Position numbers and translations under genes: made by a program. The notes under the pieces are model-generated. The model had not been told where the DNA came from, did not search any database, and saw only the letters and a list, made by a program, of their open reading frames with translations. A stretch of 64,000 nt of DNA, from assembly GCF_004115745.1 (NCBI RefSeq), contig NZ_QXIL01000011.1, positions 1 to 64,000 of the forward strand, in the 5' to 3' direction. Each line of letters begins with the position of its first letter. Position 1 is the first letter of the stretch. This DNA is from Levilactobacillus suantsaii. GTDB taxonomy: Bacteria > Bacillota > Bacilli > Lactobacillales > Lactobacillaceae. This document shows, in pieces, positions 1-8,125 of this stretch.

Positions 1-1
1 T

Positions 2-73
2 CGCCCCCGTAAGGTCTTAGGCTGGAAGACACCATCTGAAGTTTTCTTCGGTAAAAAGTTACACTTGATTTGA
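2..73 (+). CDS. IS30-family transposase, 3' end only
   Basis: The first bases encode 23 residues and a stop (RPRKVLGWKTPSE...LHLI). The RPRKxLGWKTPxExF pattern is the usual C-terminus of IS30-family DDE transposases of lactobacilli. The gene enters from outside the left edge, so completeness of the element cannot be judged. IS30 elements carry their terminal inverted repeat immediately after the stop; the bases around 66-82 are the likely right end, but with no left end in view this is inference. Confidence 0.8.
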   Translation, partial: RPRKVLGWKTPSEVFFGKKLHLI

Positions 74-150
74 CAATTCGTCCCGGTAAAATCAGGTGGC
101 TTGGTATCATGGCGCTAAAGTGTCCATGAGACACATTAGGGAGGCCAAAT

Positions 151-390
151 ATGACACACGACATCGTTTTACCGCCAGCCACGGCGCAATTACTGGTGCA
201 GCACCTCAGTGCATGGGCCCAGTGGCAACGGACCCGTGATCCATTAACGGCAGCCGCGAGTTGGGACCAATTTATTGCGAAGAGCCGCGATAAGGCCCAG
301 TGGGAAGGGGGCATGACCACGGAAATCGACCAGTGGGAAGCCTTGCACGACCTGTTAGTGACCTTAGAGACCGATTTGGCAGCAGACTAA
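151..390 (+). CDS. small hypothetical protein (79 aa)
   Basis: This is a short acidic, Trp-rich and probably soluble protein (WAQWQRTRD, DQWEALHDLL) with no signal peptide or membrane segment. I do not recognise a family. The start is supported by an AGGGAGG ribosome site about 7 nt upstream. An extended -10 box (TGG-TATCAT, 102-110) lies between the IS30 end and the gene, without a convincing -35. A strong terminator follows the stop directly, so the gene is a single transcription unit. Expression from IS30 read-through is possible. Confidence 0.6.
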   Translation: MTHDIVLPPATAQLLVQHLSAWAQWQRTRDPLTAAASWDQFIAKSRDKAQWEGGMTTEIDQWEALHDLLVTLETDLAAD

Positions 391-428
391 AAAAGAAGCA
401 CGACGAGAAAAACTCGTCGTGCTTCTTT
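391..428. terminator. bidirectional terminator
   Basis: A perfect 13-bp stem (GAAGCACGACGAG and its complement) with an AAAAA loop is flanked by A-rich and T-rich runs. It serves the small gene on the left and gnd arriving from the right. Confidence 0.9.
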
Positions 429-472
429 GTGCCATGAACCAGGTCACCCTGGTTGTTTTTAGTGGCTTTAAT

Positions 473-1915
473 TTATTGTTCTTCGTACCATGAGTAGTGG
501 AAGTCACCCTTACGGTCCCGACGTTCGTAGGTATGTGCCCCGAAGTAGTCCCGTTGTGCTTGTAACAAGTTAGCAGGCAAAACTTCGGCCCGGAAACTGT
601 CGTAGTAGGTGATGGCAGCGGAGAAGCTTGGTACCGGAATACCAGCTTGAACGGCCAAGGCAACCACGTCACGGACGGATTGTTGATACTTCTTGGAGAT
701 GTCCTTGAAGTAGTCGTCAAACAACAAGTTGGTCAACTGAGGATCCTTGTCGAAGGCGTCGGTGATGTTTTGCAGGAATTGGGCCCGGATAATGCAACCG
801 CCACGCCAAATCTGTGCTAATTCACCAAACTTCAGGTCCCACTTGTAGGTTTCAGAAGCGACCCGGAGTTGTTCGAACCCTTGGGCGTAACTCATCAACT
901 TACTGAAGAAGAGGGCTTGACGAACCTTTTCGACGAATTCGTCTTTATCGCCAACGTCGACCTTACCTTGCTTTTCAGCAGCTGGTAAGACCTTGGAAGC
1001 CTTGACCCGTTCGTCCTTCATCATGGAGATGTAACGCGCGTAGACGGATTCAGTGATAACTGATTGTGGGACTTGAATGTTCAATGCATCTTCAGAGCTC
1101 CACTTACCAGTTCCCTTGTTGTTCCCACGGTCAAGAATGGCATCAACGATTGGCAAGTTCTTGTCGTCGCCTAAGTCATCCTTGCGCGTCAGAATATCAG
1201 CGGTGATTTCAACTAAGTAGCTGTCCAATTCACCCTTGTTCCATTCCTTGAAGATGTCAGCCATCTCGTCAACGGAAATACCGGCAACGTTACGCATGAT
1301 GTTGTAGCTTTCATCGATCAGCTCTTCATCACCGTATTCAATCCCGTTGTGGACCATCTTAACGTAGTGGCCAGCACCGTTAGGGCCGATGTAAGTGACA
1401 CAAGGCTTGCCATCTTGGGGCGCCTTAGCGGAGATTTGTTCTAAGATAGGCGCAACTAAATCGTAAGCTTCCTTTTGGCCACCAGGCATCAAGGATGGGC
1501 CTTGTAAGGCACCCAGTTCACCACCGGATACCCCCATGCCGATAAAGTTGATTCCGGACTTGTCGAGTTCGGCGTTACGCGCCATCGTGTCGTGGAAGTT
1601 GGTGTTCCCACCATCGATCAAGACGTCACCCTTATCCAATAATGGTAAGAGTTCTTGAATAACAGCATCGGTTGGCTTTCCAGCCTTAACCATTAACAAA
1701 ATCCGCCGTGGTGTTTCCAGTGACTTCACGAAGTCAGCGACGTTGTAACTCGGGATCAGCTTCTTATCGCTGTGGTCCTTCATGACGTCCTTCGTCCGGA
1801 AATCAGAACGGTTGTAAATGCCAACCGTGTAACCGCGGCTTTCAATGTTGAGGGCTAAGTTCTTGCCCATGACTGCCATCCCAACAACACCAATGTTTGC
1901 TTTTTGATCTGCCAT
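473..1915 (-). CDS. gnd: 6-phosphogluconate dehydrogenase, decarboxylating
   Basis: The enzyme oxidises 6-phosphogluconate to ribulose 5-phosphate and CO2 with NADP+. In heterofermentative lactobacilli this step feeds the phosphoketolase pathway. The 480-aa length is typical. The N-terminus has the Rossmann signature [15 protein letters not shown] and the NRS triad of NADP-binding members. The conserved GGNTNFHDT and GVSGGELGA substrate segments follow, and the C-terminal tail is intact. An AAGGAAGG ribosome site precedes the ATG. It stands alone as a unit, with zwf about 2.7 kb away on the same strand but separated by other genes. Confidence 0.98.
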   Translation of the reverse strand: MADQKANIGVVGMAVMGKNLALNIESRGYTVGIYNRSDFRTKDVMKDHSDKKLIPSYNVADFVKSLETPRRILLMVKAGKPTDAVIQELLPLLDKGDVLIDGGNTNFHDTMARNAELDKSGINFIGMGVSGGELGALQGPSLMPGGQKEAYDLVAPILEQISAKAPQDGKPCVTYIGPNGAGHYVKMVHNGIEYGDEELIDESYNIMRNVAGISVDEMADIFKEWNKGELDSYLVEITADILTRKDDLGDDKNLPIVDAILDRGNNKGTGKWSSEDALNIQVPQSVITESVYARYISMMKDERVKASKVLPAAEKQGKVDVGDKDEFVEKVRQALFFSKLMSYAQGFEQLRVASETYKWDLKFGELAQIWRGGCIIRAQFLQNITDAFDKDPQLTNLLFDDYFKDISKKYQQSVRDVVALAVQAGIPVPSFSAAITYYDSFRAEVLPANLLQAQRDYFGAHTYERRDRKGDFHYSWYEEQ

Positions 1916-2184
1916 TAGTAACCTTCCTTTATGTTCAGAATTAAATCAGGCCTTACAAAGATAAGTGTATCATCTCACAATCTGAAAGTGAACTATTTTA
2001 CCCCTGATTGTTTGAAAATTATGCTTGGTTTTCAATCAGAAGGTGGCAATGACTAGTTTCAGTTTTGGGGATGCCAAGACTGTCAGCCCTTTGAGACGGT
2101 AATCGCTATCATAAGAATAATTGTCCTGAGACCACAAACGCGGTATGTTAGATAATAATCGAAACTTACGGGAGCGTGGTTGAT

Positions 2185-2622
2185 ATGGTCACTTGGGAAG
2201 CTAAGACTTTTGCGGAACTAACCGCTAAGGAATTTTATGACGTTTTTTATGAACGCATTCGCACTTTCGTGGTAGCCCAGCAACGAATTTATCAGGAGTT
2301 AGATGCCGTGGATAAAACGGCCCGCCATTTGTTAGGGTATCAAGGTGGCAAATTAGTGGCTTACGCCCGCGTCTTTCGAACGGACGATCACGCTACTTTT
2401 GGCCGCGTCTTGACCGTGCCGGAAGTTCGTGGGCAAGGCCTGGGGCGGCAGTTGATGCAACAAATCACCACCGAATTGGCCCGTCACTTTGCGGACCAAC
2501 CGGTGGTGATCGAGGCCCAGGTCGATAAACAGGGCTTTTATGAAAAATTCAATCATATGCCGGTGGGACAGCCCTTTTTGTTTCAACACACGCCCCATAT
2601 TAAGATGCAACGGCGTGATTAA
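2185..2622 (+). CDS. GNAT family N-acetyltransferase (ElaA-like)
   Basis: This is a single GNAT domain of about 145 residues. The start resembles the ElaA family (WEAKTFAELTAKEFYDVFYERI). The acetyl-CoA loop is VRGQGLGRQLM, matching the Q/RxxGxG/A motif, and the C-terminal FYEKFNH segment is also family-like. The ATG chosen lies 10 nt after GGGAG; an in-frame GTG at 2176 sits too close to that site. The stop overlaps the convergent SDR stop by 4 bp. The substrate is not known. Confidence 0.88.
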   Translation: MVTWEAKTFAELTAKEFYDVFYERIRTFVVAQQRIYQELDAVDKTARHLLGYQGGKLVAYARVFRTDDHATFGRVLTVPEVRGQGLGRQLMQQITTELARHFADQPVVIEAQVDKQGFYEKFNHMPVGQPFLFQHTPHIKMQRRD

Positions 2623-3401
2623 CGCAACAGGTAACCACCATCGACCGGGATCGTGGTCCCCGTCACGTAGTTAGCTGCGGGACTGGCCAGAAAGACCAGT
2701 GTCCCCATGAGTTCCTGAGGTTGGGCCCAGTGACCGGCGGGAATGTGAGCCAGAATCTCTTGGTTACGTTGTGGGTCGGCTTGCAGTGATTTGGTCATTG
2801 GTGTGTCGATGTAGCCCGGCGCAATGGCGTTGACCTGGATATTATCAGCGGCTAACGCATCGGCGTAGGCCTTGGTCAAGCCCACGACGCCGTGCTTACT
2901 GGCGGCGTACGGGAAAATATTTTTCCCAGCACGGAAGGACTGCATAGAACCCACGTTGATGATCTTACCGTGTCCTTGTTGGGCCATGACCTTGGCGACA
3001 GCGTGAGAAAGGTAGTACAGGGCATTCAAATTCAACTCAATCACTTTACGCCAGTCTTCGTCTTGATAGTCACGCCAGTTCTGGCGAATCGTCCGGCCGG
3101 CGTTGTTAACCAGAATATCAATGTGGTCGAACTCTTCTTGGGCGATTTTAACGATTTTGGCGGGCGCTTCGGGTGCAGTGAGGTCACACTTCAAAAAGGC
3201 CACTTGACCGGAGAAAACATCGGGCAAGGAACGTAAATCTTCCCAGCCTTTATCGGTTCGGCTGACGACCAGGACGTGTGCCCCGGAACGCAAGAGTGCC
3301 TTGGTGTAATAGAAGCCTAGACCCGAAGCACCACCGGTGACGATGGCCACTTGGTCGTCCAGGCGAAAGAACTCAGTTGAAAAATCAGGTGAATTGGACA
3401 T
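2619..3401 (-). CDS. SDR family oxidoreductase (KduD/gluconate dehydrogenase-like)
   Basis: A classical short-chain dehydrogenase of 260 aa. The cofactor motif is TGGASGLGFYY, followed by NNAG and the catalytic Ser (NVGSMQS) and Tyr-Lys (YAASK) residues, with the C-terminal PVDGGYLL common in sugar-acid SDRs. Overall layout is closest to 2-deoxy-D-gluconate 3-dehydrogenase or gluconate 5-dehydrogenase types, but the substrate is inferred only from family resemblance. The ATG at MSNSPDF has an AAGGGAG site at good spacing; an in-frame start 21 codons upstream has none. It is a single gene, convergent with the GNAT gene. Confidence 0.9.
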   Translation of the reverse strand: MSNSPDFSTEFFRLDDQVAIVTGGASGLGFYYTKALLRSGAHVLVVSRTDKGWEDLRSLPDVFSGQVAFLKCDLTAPEAPAKIVKIAQEEFDHIDILVNNAGRTIRQNWRDYQDEDWRKVIELNLNALYYLSHAVAKVMAQQGHGKIINVGSMQSFRAGKNIFPYAASKHGVVGLTKAYADALAADNIQVNAIAPGYIDTPMTKSLQADPQRNQEILAHIPAGHWAQPQELMGTLVFLASPAANYVTGTTIPVDGGYLLR

Positions 3402-3722
3402 AAGCAAAACTCCCTTGCAATTAGTTGGCGGGTGACCAGGCGCGGAATATGTATTTTTAATCAAGTTGCGCCGCGTTGGGACCCGGTTAAACGATTAAAC
3501 CGCTTTCATCATAAATCTTTTTTTGAAAAGTTGTCAATTCGAGGTGGGCCGGTTCAAGTCATTTGGGGACCGGTGGCCGTGAGAAAATGCGTGGGCCACA
3601 CGGTGTGGGACCAGGATGGTGCATGGGCAAGATATTTACACAAAATCTACCATTCTTAGACCAGTTCTTTACATGCAGTTGGTAAGCTTGTTTCTGCATT
3701 AGAGAAAGGGGAACGAAAAAAG
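3402..3722. other. intergenic region, divergent promoters expected
   Basis: About 320 bases separate the SDR and phosphatase starts. It should hold both promoters, but I see no clear -35/-10 pair. A short rightward frame (3432-3659) has no ribosome site and no recognisable sequence, and I do not call it. Confidence 0.5.
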
Positions 3723-4520
3723 ATGATTTTGCGACGGGTTTTATTGAGTGTGAGCTGCGCCCTGGCTTTGTTTGGAGCGACGGGGAGTCCGGCACTAGCT
3801 GCTGCCACCACTGCGACTGATACGGCATTACAGCCAACTGTTTCACAGACGAAAACGCCGGCCATCAACCTCACGGGGGCACCTAATGCCCGGGACATGG
3901 GCGGTTACCGGACTAAGAGTGGCCAAAAGGTCAGACTAGGCCGGCTCTTACGGAGTGATTCTTTGGACAAGTTGACCGCTGGCGACATGGTGCAGTTACA
4001 ATCCAGCTTGCACTTGAAACAGGTCGTTGACTTACGGACGACGGACCAGATCAAAAAGAGCCCTGACCAACTGATCGAAGGCGTCAACTATCTGCAAGCG
4101 TCCGTATTGGGGACACGGTCGAACTACGATGACGACGATACGGGGATGTACCACGACATGGCCTTCAAACCAGCTGCCAAACGTAGCTACCACACGTTGT
4201 TGACGTTGATGGCCGCCCAGAAGAAAGGTAGTCTACTGTTCCACTGTTCTCACGGGATGGACCGGACCGGGACGGCTGCGGCCATCATCTACACGATTTT
4301 AGGCGTCAGTCGTCGTGATATCCAACGCGACTACCTCTTATCCAATACGCAACTGAACGTGACCTGGGCTAAACCGGCGTTACTGAACCAGTTTTTCCAA
4401 GACGTGAAGGGCCAATACGGCTCGATGAGCGCTTATATCCACAAAGGCTTAAAGATCACGCCGGCCCAAGAAAAGGCCATTCGGCACCACTACTTAACGC
4501 CGGCTCACTTGACCCATTAA
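3723..4520 (+). CDS. secreted tyrosine-protein phosphatase (Y_phosphatase3 type)
   Basis: This 265-aa protein starts with a signal peptide (two Arg, hydrophobic core, cleavage near ALAA at about residue 28). The mature part has the family's NARDMGGY entry motif, VDLRTTDQ, and the P-loop HCSHGMDRTG with the CX5R catalytic Cys and Arg. The family hydrolyses phosphotyrosine and sometimes phosphoinositides; several members are exported. A GAAAGGGGAA ribosome site is upstream, and a strong terminator follows. The extracellular substrate is unknown. Confidence 0.92.
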   Translation: MILRRVLLSVSCALALFGATGSPALAAATTATDTALQPTVSQTKTPAINLTGAPNARDMGGYRTKSGQKVRLGRLLRSDSLDKLTAGDMVQLQSSLHLKQVVDLRTTDQIKKSPDQLIEGVNYLQASVLGTRSNYDDDDTGMYHDMAFKPAAKRSYHTLLTLMAAQKKGSLLFHCSHGMDRTGTAAAIIYTILGVSRRDIQRDYLLSNTQLNVTWAKPALLNQFFQDVKGQYGSMSAYIHKGLKITPAQEKAIRHHYLTPAHLTH

Positions 4521-4536
4521 ATTGATTTTAAAAATT

Positions 4537-4580
4537 AAAGCAGGTTATCCAGCTAATCATATGCTGGATAACCTGCTTTT
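4537..4580 (+). terminator. terminator of the phosphatase gene
   Basis: A stem of AAGCAGGTTATCCAGC with its exact complement, followed by TTTT. Confidence 0.9.
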
Positions 4581-4598
4581 GCGTGACGGAGGTCACAA

Positions 4599-4627
4599 AA
4601 AAAGAGCCTGGTAAGCAAGCTCTTGTT
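4599..4627 (-). terminator. terminator of zwf
   Basis: Read on the minus strand, an AAGAGC/GCTCTT stem is followed by a run of seven T just after the zwf stop. Confidence 0.75.
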
Positions 4628-4652
4628 TCGATGTTTCGGTTTTTAATCATGC

Positions 4653-6140
4653 TTAGTGGTTGAGTCGGTAGATCCATTCCCGGTGGTCCCGTTGAATCAA
4701 TTCTTCAGCGGAAGCCGGTCCCATGGAGTGGGGCGTGTAGTTCGGGAAGTTTGGTTCTTGCAGGTCCCAAACCCGGCGAATCTGGTCAACGAACTTCCAA
4801 GCATAAGCCACTTCTGGCCAGCTAGAGAAGTTGGTACCGTCGCCCTTTAAGACGTCGTGTAAGAGGCGTTCGTAAGGTTCTGGCGTCTTCTTGGACTTCT
4901 GAGCGTCCACCAGGTAGTCCAACTTGATGGGTTCCGTCTGGAAGCCGGTGTCGTTGGTCTTGGCGTTTAATTGCAGGGAGAAGCCAGCGTGTGGTTCCAC
5001 GAAGATGGTCAAGACGTTAGCAGCGAGTGGCGTCGATTTGCTTTGTGGGAAGGCAAAGATATCGACGAGCGGCCGTTTGAAGACCACGTCAACCCGGGTG
5101 AACTTATCGGCTAACATCTTCCCGGTCCGGACGTAGAACGGCGTCCCTGACCAACGGTAGTTATCGAAGAGGAGCTTCCCGGCAACGAACGTTTCAGTCG
5201 TTGAGTCATTCGGGACGTTGTCTTCGTGGCGGTAGTCGGGTTGATCATCGATGGCGCCGTATTGGCCGCGGACGAAGTTGGTCGCAGCGGCAGCCACGTT
5301 ATAGACCCGTAAGCTCCGCAGTGCCTTGACTTTTTCGGCCCGGATGTCGGTATCCGTGAAAGCGACAGGTTGTTCCATAGCCAGTAGACTGACGATTTGC
5401 ATGATGTGGTTTTGGACCATATCCCGTAAGGCCCCGCTATTGTCGTAGTAGGAAGCCCGTTCTTCGACCCCGAGTTTTTCGGACAGGGTGACTTGGATAT
5501 TATCGATGTACCGGTTATTCCACAAGGATTCGACCAGGGTGTTGCCAAAGCGGATGGCTTCGATGTTTTGAATCATTTCCTTCCCCAAGTAGTGGTCGAT
5601 GCGGAAGATTTGGTTTTCATCGAACGATTCACTGAGGGCGTCGTTCAATTGCTTAGCGGAATCGTAATCGCGGCCAAACGGTTTTTCGATGACCAGCCGG
5701 TTAAAGGCCCCTTTATTAGTGGACATTAAACCTTGAGTCTTCAGGTCATGAGCGATGGTCCCGAAGAATTGCGGTGCCATCGACAAGTAGAAGATACGAT
5801 TTCCTTGCAACTTGTACTTCTTATCGAGCTTGTCCAGAAGGTCCTTGACCACGGCATAGTGCGCAGTGTCGGTCACGTCATGGGCTTGATAGTAGAAGTG
5901 TGACGCAAAGTCGGTGACTTCCTTAGATTCGACCCGATTCCCGGTGTCGGCCAATGATTTCTTGACGGCCGTCCGGAACTTTTCGTGATCCATCGCCTGC
6001 CGGGACGTCCCGACTACGGCGAAGTGGGTCCGTAAATTGCCTTTGCGATATAAATTAAAGAGACTAGGGTAGAGTTTCCGGTATGCTAAGTCACCGGTCC
6101 CACCGAAGAATAAGAATAAAGCTGTACGTTCAGTTGCCAC
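4653..6140 (-). CDS. zwf: glucose-6-phosphate 1-dehydrogenase
   Basis: The enzyme oxidises glucose 6-phosphate to 6-phosphogluconolactone, the first oxidative step of the pentose phosphate/phosphoketolase route. The 495-aa length is normal. The Rossmann motif is GGTGDLAYRK, and the active-site segment RIDHYLGKEMIQN contains the catalytic His and substrate Lys. The start follows an AAGGAG-like site (TAAGGAGTG on the minus strand). With gnd it provides the oxidative branch needed for heterofermentation. Confidence 0.98.
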   Translation of the reverse strand: MATERTALFLFFGGTGDLAYRKLYPSLFNLYRKGNLRTHFAVVGTSRQAMDHEKFRTAVKKSLADTGNRVESKEVTDFASHFYYQAHDVTDTAHYAVVKDLLDKLDKKYKLQGNRIFYLSMAPQFFGTIAHDLKTQGLMSTNKGAFNRLVIEKPFGRDYDSAKQLNDALSESFDENQIFRIDHYLGKEMIQNIEAIRFGNTLVESLWNNRYIDNIQVTLSEKLGVEERASYYDNSGALRDMVQNHIMQIVSLLAMEQPVAFTDTDIRAEKVKALRSLRVYNVAAAATNFVRGQYGAIDDQPDYRHEDNVPNDSTTETFVAGKLLFDNYRWSGTPFYVRTGKMLADKFTRVDVVFKRPLVDIFAFPQSKSTPLAANVLTIFVEPHAGFSLQLNAKTNDTGFQTEPIKLDYLVDAQKSKKTPEPYERLLHDVLKGDGTNFSSWPEVAYAWKFVDQIRRVWDLQEPNFPNYTPHSMGPASAEELIQRDHREWIYRLNH

Positions 6141-6772
6141 GAGATAGTCACTCCTTAAAATGAAAACAATTTAGTTAGATGTGTTCAACGAGTTACGCGG
6201 AAAAACGGACATTTTTCCTAAATGGTTGCGAGTGGGGCAAGTCAACCCGCAACGAGTGATCACAACAGCTTATCTAGACCACTTCGTCAATTATTATACG
6301 CTAATCGAGCGGAGAAAGCGACCCCTTTAAAGCAAGAAATTGAATTTTTGACAACCGGTTGCAATCCCTATTTAACAGCGTTTACAATCAGAAACGATTT
6401 TTCATGAAAACGGAAACAAATATCGCCATTTTTTCTGAAAATGAGTTCGCTTTGCCTGACAAGTGTAATCGCTATCGCGTTAAGAGTAGCAAAAATCAAT
6501 GGGAGAGGGAAGAAATTGGCTTAGGGGCCGCCAGTTTGGAAAGTGGCAGAATTTTGAGTTCGTGGATCAGTCGGTTAATTTGGCGGAATATATTATAGAA
6601 TGACAAGCCTAGCGAGAGGTGGAAACCACTAACAAAAAGTTACAAAGAGGTTAAAATTCATTAAACCTGCAATATTTTGTCATCAGAATGTAAAAAGTCT
6701 GTTATACTACGAAGCGAATTAATAAATCATGCCGGTTAAAAATGACCAGCACAGAGTGAAGGAGTCGGAGTA
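6141..6772. other. 632-base intergenic region with regulatory sites
   Basis: This is an AT-rich gap between the divergent zwf and the lysine-rich surface gene. TGAAAACGGAAACA at 6405-6418 matches the CcpA cre consensus at all but one position. The right end holds the promoter of the surface gene. Two short frames here (6222-6407, 6359-6598) lack ribosome sites and are not called. Confidence 0.5.
6678..6708 (+). promoter_or_regulatory. promoter with WalR-like hexamers
   Basis: An extended -10 (TGT-TATACT, -10 at 6703-6708) is overlapped by three hexamers at 11-bp steps: TGTCAT (6678), TGTAAA (6689) and TGTTAT (6700). The last two form a perfect TGTWAH-N5-TGTWAH WalR box. Because the array overlaps the -10, repression is more likely than activation here. 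Confidence 0.5.
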
Positions 6773-7558
6773 ATGAAAAAGTTTATGGTAGCCTTGACTG
6801 GCTTGGTCACGTTAGCAACTGTCGGTGCGGCAATGCCTGCACCAACGCTGACGGCGAACGCCGCCAAGAAGACGTCCAGTTACGTAAGTCCGAGTTTAAG
6901 CGTTAACAAGATTTACAGTAACTCAAAGAAGATTACGGGGAAAGCAACTAAGGGCTCCAAGATTACGGTTAAGAAGACGAAGCACGCTAAGAAGAACCTG
7001 GCGACAGCTACGGCTTCTAAGAAGACCGGGAAGTACACGGCCAAGTTATCCAAGACGCTGAAGAAGAACAGCAACGTCTACGTTTACGCCCGCAACCCAA
7101 AGACTAAGGCTTACTTCTACCGAATCATTCGGGTCCAAGCAGCCAGCACCAAGGCAGCCACGAAAAAGACGACGAAAAAGACCACGACTAAAAAGTCCAC
7201 GAAGAAGTCAACTAAGACGGCTAGCTTCTCTGTGAAGACGCCAACGGGCACTTGGAAGTCCAACACGGCCAACAAGTACTCGCAAGTCTTCGTCTTCAGC
7301 CAGAAGAAGGGCTTCAACCAGACACTGTACAAGAATGGTAAAAAAGTGAAGAAGTTAGTGTCCTACGCGACCTACAAGGTAACGCCAAAGACTAAGACCT
7401 TCTGGAAGATCACTTACACGCGCCACAACAAGAAGGGCAGTTTCTACATGCGCTTCACTTCGGCGAAGAAGTTCAAGATTGTGAACTCCAAGAACCGTGT
7501 CATCAAGACTAAGGCCGGCGTTGCGCCAGCCGCTAAGTGGACGTTTACTAAGAAGTAA
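6773..7558 (+). CDS. secreted lysine-rich surface protein with Ig-like domain
   Basis: This 261-aa protein has a clear signal peptide (residues 1-30, ending NA-AKK). Residues about 40-122 look like a bacterial Ig-like module (NKIYSNSKKITGKATKGSKI). A Lys/Thr linker follows (KKTTKKTTTKKSTKKSTK), then a C-terminal beta-rich domain (PTGTWKSN...AAKWTF) that I do not recognise. The mature protein is extremely basic, which suits electrostatic retention on teichoic acids; that is inference. There is no LPxTG or membrane anchor. The start has a GAAGGAG site and a terminator follows. Confidence 0.82.
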   Translation: MKKFMVALTGLVTLATVGAAMPAPTLTANAAKKTSSYVSPSLSVNKIYSNSKKITGKATKGSKITVKKTKHAKKNLATATASKKTGKYTAKLSKTLKKNSNVYVYARNPKTKAYFYRIIRVQAASTKAATKKTTKKTTTKKSTKKSTKTASFSVKTPTGTWKSNTANKYSQVFVFSQKKGFNQTLYKNGKKVKKLVSYATYKVTPKTKTFWKITYTRHNKKGSFYMRFTSAKKFKIVNSKNRVIKTKAGVAPAAKWTFTKK

Positions 7559-7583
7559 ATGATACCCACAAAATAGTAATGAA

Positions 7584-7616
7584 AGACGACTTGTGACTAT
7601 TCGCAAGTCGTTTTTT
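7584..7616 (+). terminator. terminator of the lysine-rich surface gene
   Basis: A stem of ACGACTTG and CAAGTCGT, followed by six T. Confidence 0.85.
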
Positions 7617-7871
7617 GTCGGCTTTTTCGGCAAGTTGATTCAGTCACTTAACGACAGTGAGGTGATGGAAATCAGGGGGCAGTTGGACGTGGAAAAGCCG
7701 ATTGACGGGGAATTAAGCTGGGCGAGATAGGCCTTGAGTATTTCATTAATCGTCTGATAAATAAGTTAACAACAATGATAATATCGTAAATAAGCTATTC
7801 ACAGCGAAGACATTTTAAACTTGTGGTAGACTAAAGGAGGTTTAATCAATTCGTCTATTCTAGAGGGGGTA

Positions 7872-8108
7872 CATAATAACAGTAAAGTGGTTTGAAACCG
7901 ACTTGCTTACACTGGTTGGACGCTTTGTGTGGCGTCTGTTGTAAGCGCAACCACTAAGGCTGAAGTCAACGCAGTTGTGAACGACAACATCCCATTCTGG
8001 CGATGATGGTGAACGTTGGTAGTAGGACGTCATCGGTGGTTCAATCCGGTGTCATCACGGTAGCCAGCACTGCCAAAGATGGGCAGTACTAGGTCCATAG
8101 TTTTAAGT
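7872..8108 (+). pseudogene. decayed gene of a secreted protein
   Basis: The gap between the lysine-rich gene and the NEAT operon holds fragments of one secreted protein in shifting frames. KWFETDLLTLVG joins, after a frameshift, to TLCVASVVSATTKA, which together read as a signal peptide. A later frame reads SGVITVASTAKDGQY before a stop at 8084. That last piece resembles the strand of NEAT domains seen downstream (ATVTAKNGTYDV). Several stops and at least two frameshifts rule out a working product. An AAAGGAGG-like sequence and a TAGACT -10-like box lie upstream (about 7828-7845). It may be a dead paralogue of the NEAT genes; that identification is tentative. Confidence 0.4.
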
Positions 8109-8125
8109 AGTTGGAGGAATGTAAA

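Noticed and set aside
70-110. Promoter formed by TTGACA at the IS30 end and TATCAT
   Set aside because: The boxes are 29 bp apart, too far for a sigma-A promoter.
364-720. Minus-strand frame across the terminator and the end of gnd
   Set aside because: It overlaps gnd in another frame and runs through the terminator.
3432-3659. 75-aa rightward frame in the SDR-phosphatase gap
   Set aside because: There is no ribosome site and the composition does not look like protein-coding sequence.
6222-6598. Two short rightward frames upstream of the lysine-rich surface gene
   Set aside because: No ribosome sites and no family resemblance; one spans a cre-like site.
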